A stretch of DNA of 30,902 nt from Promethearchaeota archaeon (GCA_019057775.1 JAHLWT010000182.1:1-30902); one strand, 5' to 3'. Shown: positions 16,416 to 25,295, counted from the stretch's first letter. The notes: generated by a model from the sequence alone, not told the origin. Translations and numbers: made by a program.

Positions 16416-16784
16416 ATGAAGTTAAAGCGTACAATATCGATACAAGATCCTTATTTAAGAAGGATTAGGAACAATATAAGATCCTTACTAATAGAGGCAT
16501 GCGGGGAATACCAAGGGAAAATACAGACAGAGAAGCAAAGACTTAGAAAATTTGATGATTATTACGATAATAAGGATATTCAGAAAACTGCTAAAGAACT
16601 CAACGATCAGTGGTGGGAGATTGAGCGTCCATTACGAGCTTCAATTCTGCTTTGCCCTGCCTGCTTTCAATCCGATAAAGACATGACCTACAACCCTGTA
16701 CGTAAGGAATGGTATTGTACAGATTGTTATGCCAAACTAAAAAAAGGATTCACCGAAGACGGGGAACCAGAACAGTTTCCTTAA
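16416..16784 (+). CDS. Small zinc-ribbon protein
   Basis: The 122-residue product has a basic helical N-terminal region (about residues 1-70, Arg/Lys/Glu-rich with a DQWWEIERPLR block). A C-terminal zinc ribbon follows, with ligands Cys80, Cys83, Cys101 and Cys104 (LLCPACFQSDKD ... WYCTDCYAKLK), and an acidic end. There is no signal or membrane segment, so it is presumably a cytosolic nucleic-acid- or protein-binding factor; no family is recognised. The ATG at 16416 follows an A/T-rich region without a Shine-Dalgarno sequence, suggesting a leaderless or short-leader transcript. It is an isolated gene inside an otherwise gene-poor stretch with remnant frames on the opposite strand. Confidence 0.72.
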   Translation: MKLKRTISIQDPYLRRIRNNIRSLLIEACGEYQGKIQTEKQRLRKFDDYYDNKDIQKTAKELNDQWWEIERPLRASILLCPACFQSDKDMTYNPVRKEWYCTDCYAKLKKGFTEDGEPEQFP

Positions 16785-16893
16785 TTATTGCTTTTTAAAA
16801 TTGCTTTTTAAATTTTTTTGTGGTTGCTGATTTAAAGGTTCCATCTAAACATATAATTGATTTCTTGTCCACCACATAATGGACATTCTCAGG

Positions 16894-17082
16894 TTAAAAA
16901 TCCTCATCCAAATATTCACAAATTTCAACTTGAACATCATCTTGATTTTCTTTTTTCCATGTATAATACTTATTTTTTGAAGATTTAAACTCTTTGTTAA
17001 AAATGCGATTCAGCGAGGTTGATAGCCTATTTAATAAATTGATAGAAAGGAGAGCAGCACGAATAATTTGAGGAATCGTGCA
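16894..17082 (-). pseudogene. Unrecognised broken reading frame
   Basis: This frame of 62 sense codons is bounded by stops and contains no ATG, and no start with a ribosome-binding sequence. The composition is protein-like: a hydrophobic helix (RAALLSINLLNRL), a Lys-rich middle and an acidic end (EICEYLDEDF). It may be the tail of a lost gene or chance in AT-rich DNA. Confidence 0.2.
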
Positions 17083-17270
17083 TTACCATGAAATTAACGT
17101 GATTAATACACAAATAATGTCGAAACGGAAAGGTTAAATAATGTATTAACTATTTAAATATGATCATACCTAAAGAACTCTTCTTTACTAAACATCATAT
17201 TAAAAAAACGCTAATTTGTTAATAAATAAAATTAAGATAGATTTTTATATTGATAATCTATATCATATCT

Positions 17271-17429
17271 TGGATTACACAATCGATGGGAATTAAAAAG
17301 CGATCAGTTTATTAAAACTAATTTTTAAAAACCCCGTGAAATTAATGGAAACGACCCTTATTTCGGGAAACTGAAGAAAAACCCCTAAACGTGATTACTT
17401 TATCAACGATTCCTCTTATGTGTAATCCA
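17271..17429. repeat. Inverted repeat pair flanking about 137 bases
   Basis: TGGATTACACA at 17271-17281 is exactly repeated in inverted orientation at 17419-17429. Between them are two copies of AAAAACCCC, each followed within a few bases by CGTG (about 17327-17338 and 17383-17396), and a small CCC/GGG hairpin. The arrangement is MITE-like or could be a protein-binding or structured site; no transposase is nearby. Confidence 0.4.
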
Positions 17430-17513
17430 CCTTATTTAATAATATTCAAATGTGATATAAGTATAATATAACAAATCTAAATATATTACCACTAACTAAA
17501 TAAAGTCTGTGAA

Positions 17514-18701
17514 TTAACTTTTACTCTGAATTCTGCTATAGGTATCGTTAAAATATTTATCAGACATTCCAGCGATATAATCCCTTACGATTAATGGAAG
17601 TCGATCCTTATTTTTAAGTTGGTTAAAATAAGTATTATAGCTCGGATCATCAATATATTCAATATGATCGTTAAAAATTGGAGAGTTATAGTTATTTTCT
17701 TCTAAATCTTTTAAACATTTCTTAAATATTAATGTAAACCTGAATCTTAATGTATCCAAAAATTCTCGATCTCTTCTATGATAGATATTTGAATAATTAA
17801 ACTCTTTAAGTTTTTTTAATGCTAGGAAGACTTCATTGCTATAGCCAATTACATCATTATCTAAACTAAAATTAAGTAAATCATTTATGAGAGTATTAAT
17901 TATTTGTGGGTTGGTATTGCCGAGTACTTTTTTACATTCCTCGGGAATTTGCTTGCGAGTTATGAGTTTTAACAATATTGCATCTTCGATATCTCTTCCA
18001 ATGTAAGATATTGTGTCCGCTACTCTTACAGCAATTCCTTCATAACTCATAGGAATTCGCTTAATATGATTTTCATTGAAACAGTCCTCATATTCTCTAT
18101 AATGATCTTCCCAAGATTTTCCATTTCTCTTAACTGGCTTTAATTTTTGTTCATTCACTTCACCATCATGACAAAGAATCCCATCGAGTACCTGCAGAGT
18201 TAGATTAAGTCCCATAGCGGGATCTTGAGGAGATTTTTGTTCAAGATAAGAGAGCCATCGAATTCCTTGAGCATTATGACTAAATGTGCCAAAATTATAT
18301 TTCTTACTAATTTCATCTAAAAGTTGTTCTCCAAGATGGCCGAATGGAGGGTGGCCCAAATCATGACCGAGTGCGATAGCTTCAATTAAATCAGTGTTTA
18401 ATCTTAATACACGCCCAATTTGCCGAGCAATTCTTGAAACCAAGGTTACATGTAGAGATCTATGAGTGATATTAGCATTGTTTATATTAAAAAATACTTG
18501 TGACTTATCAATATATCTGCTAAAAGCTTTGGAGTGTACGATTCTATCTACATCTCTGAAAAATGAGGGTCTAATATCTTCATTGATTACATTTACTTCT
18601 TTTTTATACCTTGTGGCTTCTGAATCCATTATTCCATGGATACCAACATTCACATCTCGTTTCATTCGATCCTGCAAGAGATCGATTGTTTTTTTATCCA
18701 T
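17514..18701 (-). CDS. dGTPase-like HD-domain triphosphohydrolase
   Basis: This 395-residue cytosolic hydrolase of the Dgt/SAMHD1-type HD family removes triphosphate from deoxynucleoside triphosphates. It shows an N-terminal RPSFFRDVDRIVHSKAFSRYIDKSQVF block with the usual Arg/Asp-rich approach. The first metal His is in NITHRSLHV (His80), the HD pair in ALGHDLGHPPFGHLGE (113-114), then FSHNAQGIRWL, and a late metal Asp in VRVADTISYIGRD. All HD-box ligands appear present and the length fits. Family members set dNTP pools and, in several bacteria and in animal SAMHD1, limit viruses; which applies here cannot be read. The ATG at 18701 leads directly into the expected N-terminal helix. The neighbour upstream on the same strand is a polyferredoxin gene, 179 bases away, so co-transcription is doubtful. 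Confidence 0.93.
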   Translation of the reverse strand: MDKKTIDLLQDRMKRDVNVGIHGIMDSEATRYKKEVNVINEDIRPSFFRDVDRIVHSKAFSRYIDKSQVFFNINNANITHRSLHVTLVSRIARQIGRVLRLNTDLIEAIALGHDLGHPPFGHLGEQLLDEISKKYNFGTFSHNAQGIRWLSYLEQKSPQDPAMGLNLTLQVLDGILCHDGEVNEQKLKPVKRNGKSWEDHYREYEDCFNENHIKRIPMSYEGIAVRVADTISYIGRDIEDAILLKLITRKQIPEECKKVLGNTNPQIINTLINDLLNFSLDNDVIGYSNEVFLALKKLKEFNYSNIYHRRDREFLDTLRFRFTLIFKKCLKDLEENNYNSPIFNDHIEYIDDPSYNTYFNQLKNKDRLPLIVRDYIAGMSDKYFNDTYSRIQSKS

Positions 18702-18880
18702 TCTATGTTTTTACCCTCAAGGTAATAAAGTAAATTTGATGGTCTAAGAATAAATAGGGTATTATTAAGATTTTACTCTCTAGTCTTATTAAACTTATAG
18801 TTTTTCGATTTAAAAAAGATATCAAAGACATTACTCACTACTTAAATAAATTCCAGATCTTTCTTCTAAAACCATTTAAA

Positions 18881-19822
18881 CTAACCAAATTTTAAATCTA
18901 TGGCATCATAAGGGCAATCCTGCTTGCATTTCAAGCAAAGATTGCACTCTCCTTTACCGGTAAAAAACTCAAAAGACTCGTCAAGTATTCTTATCTGTTT
19001 GGGGCAAACTTTCTCACATATACCACACTCAGTTCTTCCCACACATCGCACTGGGCTTCTGGAGAGTTTTAAAAAGGAGTATTCGCTAACTGCTGAGGCT
19101 ATCGCTCCAAATGGGCAAAGATACCGACAATATATTCGTGGATACCACACAGATAAAACAACGACAACCAAGTAAAAAACAAAAATAATAAATACTAGAA
19201 GATTAGAAAATAGAGGGGCTATACTCCTTGAGATAAACAATTCTTTAATCATCTCCGGAAAAAAGACAAAAATATATTCAGATAAAGAAAAATTCCCCAT
19301 AGGTTTTTTTCCTAAATCTCCTAAATTATCTCTATAATCCAAATAAAAACTCAAGTTAGTTGTTTTAGTGATACTTAATGGAAGAACTATGATAATAATT
19401 ATTATAACTATTACATACTTAATCTTCAACAGTGAATTATGAGTACTGGGCTTTATTTTCTTTTTATTTGTAGGAATTGACGCACATGCGTCTTGAATTG
19501 TTCCAATTGGGCAAATCCATCCGCAAAAAAACCTCCCAGTAAAAAGCAACACAAAAATAAGTACTCCAATTAGGAATAGAGGAAAAAAACCTTCTAATAG
19601 GAAATAAAAAATGAATTCCAAGATCCCTGCTCCATTTGAAATTGGATTCCGAGGGGAGTTTAAAATTGGAAGAATTTTTATCAGCCCATCTAAACTCAAT
19701 AAATTAATAGCGAAGATTGCTTCAATAATGACATAATTTACTAATAAAAATGCAAAAATCTGTACTGTACGTCTTAAAATTGTTAAGGCCCGGATTCTTC
19801 GTTTATTATCTCCTTGATTCAA
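18881..19822 (-). CDS. NapH-like membrane polyferredoxin
   Basis: This 313-residue membrane iron-sulfur protein of the NapH/NosR-C/CcoG type has about five hydrophobic segments. Cytosolic loops carry two CxxxCP motifs (FFCGWICPIG and YCRYLCPFG). At the C-terminus are two ferredoxin-like clusters (CVGRTECGICEKVCP and CNLCLKCKQDCP), each able to bind 4Fe-4S. Such proteins pass electrons between the quinone pool or cytosolic ferredoxin and a partner oxidoreductase. No FMN-binding or reductase partner is adjacent. The frame begins at TTG 19822, immediately preceded by an in-frame TAA, and no ATG or GTG exists before the first helix, so TTG is the likely start; its ribosome-binding sequence is weak (GGTAAC). 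Confidence 0.88.
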   Translation of the reverse strand: MNQGDNKRRIRALTILRRTVQIFAFLLVNYVIIEAIFAINLLSLDGLIKILPILNSPRNPISNGAGILEFIFYFLLEGFFPLFLIGVLIFVLLFTGRFFCGWICPIGTIQDACASIPTNKKKIKPSTHNSLLKIKYVIVIIIIIIVLPLSITKTTNLSFYLDYRDNLGDLGKKPMGNFSLSEYIFVFFPEMIKELFISRSIAPLFSNLLVFIIFVFYLVVVVLSVWYPRIYCRYLCPFGAIASAVSEYSFLKLSRSPVRCVGRTECGICEKVCPKQIRILDESFEFFTGKGECNLCLKCKQDCPYDAIDLKFG

Positions 19823-19966
19823 AAGTTACCACTAAATACTATTTGAGAAAAAAAATTAATGCTATCTAAAAAAATTAATTTTTCTTTTAATGAAATGAAT
19901 AATAGAAAAAAATTTTTATAATTAATCTATTTTTCTATAATTTCAATCAATTCAGATGCATACAGT

Positions 19967-21877
19967 TCACTTTAAAAAAAGTGTTTCTAAATTCTTCGGG
20001 CTTTTAGTTGATTTCCTGAGCTTTTTGTGAATCATTGTTGACAAGCTTACCACTTTTGACTCCTCTCCATGATTAACGATAATTAATTTAGGTCGTGGTT
20101 GAATTCGTCTTAAAAATTGTGAAATTTGTGATCTAGAACTATGTCCACTAAACCCCTCTAAAGTAAAAACTTTCAAATTATGCTTAATCAACTGTGTTCT
20201 CCCCTTAGCATCGACATACTGGAATTCCCTAAATCCCTTTTGGATTCTATTCCCCAACGTACCAGAAACTTGATATGATACGAAAATAAGAGAATTTTTT
20301 GAATCTTCAGCCAATTTTCTTAAATATTGAACAGATGGACCTCCTATTAACATCCCGCTAGTAGCCAAAATGATACACGGTCCACCCTTAATAATATTTA
20401 GTCGTTCTTCTTGAGCTGAAACAGTTTCAAAAAAATCGCTCAAAAATGGATTTTTACCTTGGTGCAATATTTTCTCTTTTAAGTCACTACTAAGAAAATC
20501 AGGATTTGCAGTATGGATGGCAGTAGCTTCACTAATTAAGCCATCAATAAAGATTGGTACTTTATCAATAAATCCCTTAGAAATATATTCTTCTAAGACA
20601 ATTAATAGTTCTTGGGCTCTTCCCACGGCGAGAACAGGAATTAAAACCTTTCCACCTCTTTTGAGGGTTGAGTTCAGAATTTGTTTTAGTTCTTTTTCAG
20701 AATCTTGCCTGCTAGGAATTCGATCTTGAGGTCCTCCATAGGTTGATTCTATTAACAAACTTTCAACTCTTGGAAATTTAACAGTTGCTTTTTCTAATAA
20801 TCGAGTTTTTTGATATTTAAAATCCCCTGAATAAACAAAATTATAATCCCCTTTACCAAAGTGTAAATGTACCATTGATGAGCCTAGGATATGTCCAGAA
20901 TTATGAAGTGTTAATTTAATATCAGGTGCGATGTCAGTAACTTTTCCCCAGGAAAGTGGGATAGTATGGAGAACTGTTGATTTAACATCTCTTTTTGAAT
21001 AGGGTTGTGGTGTGCCTTCTTTTTCACATATTTGGATGAAATCCAATTGTAACATCGTTGATAAATTGCGTGTAGGTAACGTTGAATAGACCGGTCCTCT
21101 ATATCCATATTTATAAAGAAACGGGACTAAACCACAATGATCTAAATGAGCATGTGAAATGATTACAGCATCTAGATCTCTCACAGAAAATTCAGGAATA
21201 TAAAAATAAGGAAACCTATCATGAGGACTCCCTACATTTAACCCACAATCCAATAATACACTACTTTCTCTAGTTTGCATTAATATACATGATCTACCAA
21301 CTTCTCGAAAGCCTCCTAATGCCGTTAATCGAATATTTAGATCTTTGAAAAGAGATGGTCGATGTATTCTTTTTCCGATTCGTAATAAAATATCTTTTTG
21401 AGTTTGTCGTTCTTTTTTCAACATACCTCTTATTAATAGAATTGTTCTTGAAGTAAGTGGAGGTGTTCGAATCGTTTTAGGTTGCCAAAAAGTGTTTGCT
21501 CTAATATCTTTAAGATTTACACCTTTCTTCCCAATGACAAGCCCAGGCTTACCAGATTCAATTATAACTTCACCACGAGTGTGGTCAAACTCAATATTGG
21601 TAATTTCCGCATCAACATTTACAAGATTTCTTATGTAAGTTTCAGTTTCTGCGGGATCTTTTCGTTTATCTACATTCCATCGAAAAACTACACGTTTTCG
21701 CATGGTTTTTGCCAAATCCTTTAAAACGGTTGAGCTTTCAACTGCTTGTACATCAGCACTCTCAGAATAGACTGCTATTTCAGGACCTTCAAATTCTATT
21801 TTCTGAACTGTTATTTCTGGAGGGAGATTGGAAACTATTTCATCATAAATTCTTTTTAATTCGCTTTCGAAGGACAT
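19967..21877 (-). CDS. fttA: FttA/aCPSF1 transcription termination ribonuclease
   Basis: This full-length (636-residue) archaeal CPSF73-like beta-CASP nuclease belongs to the factor that cleaves nascent RNA and terminates transcription. Residues 1-70 and about 75-150 are the two N-terminal KH-like domains, with a VIGKKG loop at 114-119. The metallo-beta-lactamase core follows, with motif SHAHLDHCGL (zinc ligands in 242-247), SGHILGSSM and YSGDFKY. The beta-CASP insert carries LIESTYGG, VLIPVLAVGRAQE and ILATSGMLIGGP, and the C-terminal FSGHSSR and VNHGEESK supply the last ligands. It is expected to act as a dimer with RNA polymerase and Spt4/5. The ATG at 21877 gives the canonical MSFESELKRIYDEI start. 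It is divergent from purN across 329 bases. Confidence 0.97.
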   Translation of the reverse strand: MSFESELKRIYDEIVSNLPPEITVQKIEFEGPEIAVYSESADVQAVESSTVLKDLAKTMRKRVVFRWNVDKRKDPAETETYIRNLVNVDAEITNIEFDHTRGEVIIESGKPGLVIGKKGVNLKDIRANTFWQPKTIRTPPLTSRTILLIRGMLKKERQTQKDILLRIGKRIHRPSLFKDLNIRLTALGGFREVGRSCILMQTRESSVLLDCGLNVGSPHDRFPYFYIPEFSVRDLDAVIISHAHLDHCGLVPFLYKYGYRGPVYSTLPTRNLSTMLQLDFIQICEKEGTPQPYSKRDVKSTVLHTIPLSWGKVTDIAPDIKLTLHNSGHILGSSMVHLHFGKGDYNFVYSGDFKYQKTRLLEKATVKFPRVESLLIESTYGGPQDRIPSRQDSEKELKQILNSTLKRGGKVLIPVLAVGRAQELLIVLEEYISKGFIDKVPIFIDGLISEATAIHTANPDFLSSDLKEKILHQGKNPFLSDFFETVSAQEERLNIIKGGPCIILATSGMLIGGPSVQYLRKLAEDSKNSLIFVSYQVSGTLGNRIQKGFREFQYVDAKGRTQLIKHNLKVFTLEGFSGHSSRSQISQFLRRIQPRPKLIIVNHGEESKVVSLSTMIHKKLRKSTKSPKNLETLFLK

Positions 21878-22206
21878 TTATTTTCACTAGTTTTATTATC
21901 TATTTTTAAAGTCTCTACTCAAAATTTTATTTAAACTATGGATAAAATGGATGTAATAATAATACTTGAGAGTTGTTTGTATGTTGTTATGTTTTGATAA
22001 TTTGCGAATTCTATTTTTGAATAAATAGAATTACAATACTTTTTAGAATGAAATATTTCTAAATTTCTAAGATAGATATAAATTAATCAAATAAAAAGAT
22101 TTTCATTATCAGAAAACTGAAATTATTCTGCATTCTTCTCTTTTCCATGACGATAATTCTTCCTTAATAAGATATATTTTTTTGATTAAAAATATTATAA
22201 TCAATT
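21878..22206. other. Divergent intergenic region, fttA / purN
   Basis: These 329 bases hold no gene. They must contain the promoters of both flanking genes: a TATA-like GATATATTTT (about 22169) sits roughly 35 bases before the purN ATG and suggests a nearly leaderless purN transcript. The notable element is a perfect ten-base inverted repeat near the centre. Confidence 0.6.
22007..22032. repeat. Perfect 10-bp palindrome with 6-base spacer
   Basis: AATTCTATTT at 22007-22016 and AAATAGAATT at 22023-22032 are exact inverted copies separated by TTGAAT. The spacing (16 bases centre to centre, about 1.5 helical turns) could suit a dimeric DNA-binding protein, or a hairpin in RNA. The site lies between divergent fttA and purN, so an operator role is possible. 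Confidence 0.45.
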
Positions 22207-22842
22207 ATGGGAAAACTAAAAATTGGTGCTATAGCATCCGGAAGTGGCAGCAATTTTGAAGCAATTGTTCAATCTACGGAGACCGGGATATTAAAGGATA
22301 AAGCAAAAGTAAAACTCTTAATTTGCAATAAGGCTGGTGCTTTTTGTATAGAACGTGCTAAAAATCATAGTATACCATATGTTTTAATTGAATCAGATAA
22401 ATTCCTCCACCTTCCCCGAGAGGAATTTGATTTGAAATTGATAGAATCTTTCAAGCAGCATGGTTGTTCATTAATTGTTCTGGTAGGGTATATGAGACTA
22501 GTCAGTCAAGTTTTTATCGATGCTTTTGATGGTAAAGTTATGAATATTCATCCCGCTCTTTTACCTTCATTCAGAGGAATGCATGCACACAAGGATGCTT
22601 TAGAATATGGAGTTAAAGTTTCGGGAGCAACTGTTCATTTTGTTGACGTTCAATCAGATCATGGCCCTATCATAATGCAAAAATGTGTACCCGTTTATGA
22701 TACTGATACTGAAGAAACTTTAGGAAGTAGAATATTAGAATGGGAACATAAAATTTTTCCTAAAGCAATCGAATTGTTTTGTGATAATAGATTGCATATC
22801 GATGGGAGAACTGTGCGAATAGATGGAGAAATCAATTTTTAG
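22207..22842 (+). CDS. purN: Phosphoribosylglycinamide formyltransferase
   Basis: PurN transfers a formyl group from 10-formyl-tetrahydrofolate to GAR in de novo purine synthesis, in the cytosol. At 211 residues it has the normal length. The N-terminal phosphate-binding loop IASGSGSNFEAI, the catalytic NIHPALLPSFRG (Asn113, His115) and the VHFVDVQSDHGPII segment with the catalytic Asp (Asp151) are all intact. The ATG at 22207 places MGKLKIGAIASG directly at the first strand. No other pur gene adjoins it; the neighbours are the divergent fttA and, downstream, the EF-2 paralog. Use of the folate-dependent PurN rather than formate-dependent PurT suggests a folate or folate-like C1 carrier. A long stem-loop follows the gene. 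Confidence 0.96.
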   Translation: MGKLKIGAIASGSGSNFEAIVQSTETGILKDKAKVKLLICNKAGAFCIERAKNHSIPYVLIESDKFLHLPREEFDLKLIESFKQHGCSLIVLVGYMRLVSQVFIDAFDGKVMNIHPALLPSFRGMHAHKDALEYGVKVSGATVHFVDVQSDHGPIIMQKCVPVYDTDTEETLGSRILEWEHKIFPKAIELFCDNRLHIDGRTVRIDGEINF

Positions 22843-22860
22843 TTGAACCAATTTATATCA

Positions 22861-22962
22861 AGGGAAATGATTTTAATGTGCTATCTGACCCAACGGATTA
22901 TTTCAGCTTTTTAGTTGATAATAATATGACGAAGATCTTGAGTAGCTAAAAATCATTTCCCT
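22861..22962 (+). other. Long imperfect stem-loop downstream of purN
   Basis: AGGGAAATGATTTT at 22861-22874 is exactly complementary in inverted orientation to 22949-22962, and a further GCTA/TAGC pair (22880-22883 with 22943-22946) extends the stem inside a small asymmetric loop. The apical part has a CTGA/TCAG hairpin. In RNA this gives an 18-pair stem closing about 60 bases; a pyrimidine-rich CCCCCTTT follows. It could be a small structured RNA, a 3'-UTR element or a terminator for purN. No coding frame covers it. Confidence 0.45.
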
Positions 22963-23064
22963 CCCCCTTTCTGAAGTCTTTTCAAATTATATCTTAAATA
23001 CTAAAATTTTAATCAGAGTATTTATAATCCTTAATATCATTTGAGAAAACAAGTTTAAAAGGAA

Positions 23065-25254
23065 ATGCCTCGTAGAAAAGAAATCTCGGAAATACTAAAT
23101 TTAATGGAAAAAACAGAAAATATAAGATGTGTGGGATTGGTCGGGCATATTGATCACGGCAAGACTACACTTTCAGATTCGTTATTAAGTGAAGCTGGTT
23201 TTTTATCACCCGATTTGGCGGGAGAAGCACGAGCTTTAGATTATTTAGAAGAAGAACAAGCACGAGGGATCACAATGAAGTCAGCAAACATCTCACTATA
23301 TTATGAAAAATCTCTAGAAGATCATGAACCTTTTCTTATTAATTTAGTTGATACACCTGGACATTTAGATTTTAGTGGGAAAGTTAGCCGTGCATTAAGG
23401 TTAATTGATGGAGTTGTAGTGGTAGTAGATGCGGTTGAGGAAATTATAACTCAATCGGAAACAGTAATTAAACAAGCGTTACAAGATGGTGTTCAACCAG
23501 TACTCTTTATCAATAAAGTAGATCGTTTAATCAGAGAATTAAAGCTCTCAGATGAGGAAATTAAGAAAAAATATATACGTATAATAAAATCGTTTAATAC
23601 ACTTATCGAACGCCATGCTGAACATCCTTTCAATAAAAGATGGAAAGTATCTCCTTTAGCAGGAAACGTCGCTTTTGGTTCAGCCCTTCATAAATGGGGT
23701 TTTACATTAAATATTTTAGAGAAAGCAGATTTAAAGTTTAAAGATATTAGAGCAAGGTATAAGAAGGAAACATACACAAAAGAATCTTATGCTGATTTAG
23801 CCACATATTTTCCAATTCATAAAGCAATATTAGAAATGGTTGTTGATCATTTGCCAAATCCGATGGAAGCACAAAAATATAGAATTGAAAAGATTTGGGA
23901 TGGTAATGTTAATTCTGAAGTCGGGAGAGCAATGATTAATTGTGATCCTAACGGTCCTTTGATAGTATGTTTAAGTAAAGTTCAAGCAGATAAACATGGG
24001 TTAATTGCAACAGGAAGAATATTCTCTGGAACATGTGTAAAAAAAGCTGAAGTGTTAGAATTAAGAGAAAACAATTTTGATACAATTCAGAGATTATCGA
24101 TTTTTATGGGACAGAGAAGAGAACAAGTAGAAAAAATCCCTGTTGGAAATATAGTGGCAATTGAAGGATTTAAAAAGATAAAAAGCGGAGAAACAATTAT
24201 TGATAAACATAAGATTGGCGATATGGTGCCATTCGAAAATGTAAAGTACGTAACAACGCCAGTGGTTACGGTTTCAATTGAACCCGAATATTTAAGAGAT
24301 TTGGATAAAATGAAGATCCTTGTTGAGAATTTATTAATAGAAGATCCAAATCTAAAATTTGAAGTGCACGAAGAGAATGGCGAATTTTTATTATCTGGAA
24401 TGGGTCCATTACATCTTGAGGTTACTGTCAACGAAATTGGAAAAAGAGGAGTAGAAATTTCTGTTTCGGAACCTAGAGCAGTTTTCAAGGAATCTTGTAA
24501 CTACAGTTCATCATTAATCACCACACATTCCCATAATAATCAAAGTTCAGTTTCATTAAAAATTGAAAGATTAGATACCAAAAGTGTTAGATTCTTTCAA
24601 AATATAGATTTTAAGAGCTTAAAGATTTTAGATCAATATAGAGAAATACTTTCTGAAAAAACTCTATTAAGCAATGAGGAAATTGAAAATCTTCTAACTT
24701 GTGATGATGAGTTAAATATTGTGATATATAACGGAAAATTTGAGTTAGAAGAGATGTACAAGAATACTATTCTTGAAATAATAGATACAATTCGTTTAAA
24801 TGGTCCTTTATGCGGTGAAAAGCTAACAGAGACGAAAATAACCATCGAAGATTTAATTATCAACAATGTACCGCAAGAAAATCTATTTAATGAATTATCT
24901 ATCATATTCTACGAAGCTATAAAAAAGAGTTTAGATGATGCAGAATTAATATTATTAGAACCAATATATCATACAATTATACAACTCCCTCCGGATCATA
25001 TAAAAAATACTTTATCTCTCCTTTCAAAGCATTCAGCAAAAATAAAAAGTATTGATCAAGATAAGGAATACCAAGCAATTATAGAAATCTTATTACCAGT
25101 CAGAAATTCAATAAAATTTGCTGAAGATATACGTAACAGTACGTCTGGGAGAGCTTTCTGGCAAAATGAGTTTTATGCTTACTTAGAAGTTCCAAAACAT
25201 GAAGCACAGCGAATAGTTCAAGATTTGCGATTCGCTAAAGGTTTATCTTGGTAA
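23065..25254 (+). CDS. EF-2 paralog without the diphthamide loop
   Basis: This 729-residue translational GTPase has the length and domain order of archaeal EF-2. The G domain is intact: GHIDHGKT at 27-34, ARGIT at 66-70, DTPGHLDF at 96-103 with the catalytic His, NKVDRL at 150-155. Domain II and the SGMGPLHLEV block of domain III are recognisable. Domain IV is degenerate. The VYRET-like entry has become VFKESCNYSSS, and the tip that in EF-2 carries HRGPAQ with the diphthamide histidine reads DLIINNVPQENLFNEL (596-611), with no His. The SGRAFWQNEF region near the C-terminus survives. It is thus probably not the main translocase but a ribosome-binding GTPase with another task, as proposed for Asgard EF-2 paralogs. 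ATG 23065 follows an AAAAGGA sequence closely. Confidence 0.9.
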   Translation: MPRRKEISEILNLMEKTENIRCVGLVGHIDHGKTTLSDSLLSEAGFLSPDLAGEARALDYLEEEQARGITMKSANISLYYEKSLEDHEPFLINLVDTPGHLDFSGKVSRALRLIDGVVVVVDAVEEIITQSETVIKQALQDGVQPVLFINKVDRLIRELKLSDEEIKKKYIRIIKSFNTLIERHAEHPFNKRWKVSPLAGNVAFGSALHKWGFTLNILEKADLKFKDIRARYKKETYTKESYADLATYFPIHKAILEMVVDHLPNPMEAQKYRIEKIWDGNVNSEVGRAMINCDPNGPLIVCLSKVQADKHGLIATGRIFSGTCVKKAEVLELRENNFDTIQRLSIFMGQRREQVEKIPVGNIVAIEGFKKIKSGETIIDKHKIGDMVPFENVKYVTTPVVTVSIEPEYLRDLDKMKILVENLLIEDPNLKFEVHEENGEFLLSGMGPLHLEVTVNEIGKRGVEISVSEPRAVFKESCNYSSSLITTHSHNNQSSVSLKIERLDTKSVRFFQNIDFKSLKILDQYREILSEKTLLSNEEIENLLTCDDELNIVIYNGKFELEEMYKNTILEIIDTIRLNGPLCGEKLTETKITIEDLIINNVPQENLFNELSIIFYEAIKKSLDDAELILLEPIYHTIIQLPPDHIKNTLSLLSKHSAKIKSIDQDKEYQAIIEILLPVRNSIKFAEDIRNSTSGRAFWQNEFYAYLEVPKHEAQRIVQDLRFAKGLSW

Positions 25255-25295
25255 AAAAGTGTATTTTAAATTTATTCCTAAGGTACAAATTTGCT

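Larger units (their letters stand above)
16785..17513. other. Gene-poor stretch with broken frames
   Basis: I see no intact gene here. On the minus strand, 16894-17082 is open for 62 codons without a standard start (translation ends KKENQDDVQVEICEYLDEDF), and another short minus-strand frame around 16795-16895 is open without a start. Neither is recognised. An 11-base inverted repeat and short direct AAAAACCCC repeats lie at 17271-17429. The stretch looks like decayed accessory DNA. Confidence 0.45.

Noticed and set aside
18466..18747. Plus-strand 93-codon frame overlapping the start of the dGTPase-like gene
   Set aside because: It is antisense to a well-conserved HD-family N-terminus and has no family resemblance.
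20911..21108. Minus-strand 65-codon frame inside fttA
   Set aside because: It is an alternative frame of a conserved gene with no ribosome-binding site.
22861..22962. C/D-box or H/ACA guide RNA in the purN stem-loop
   Set aside because: A CTGA and an ATGACGA are present but not in the order and spacing of C-D'-C'-D, and there is no 3' ACA at the proper distance.
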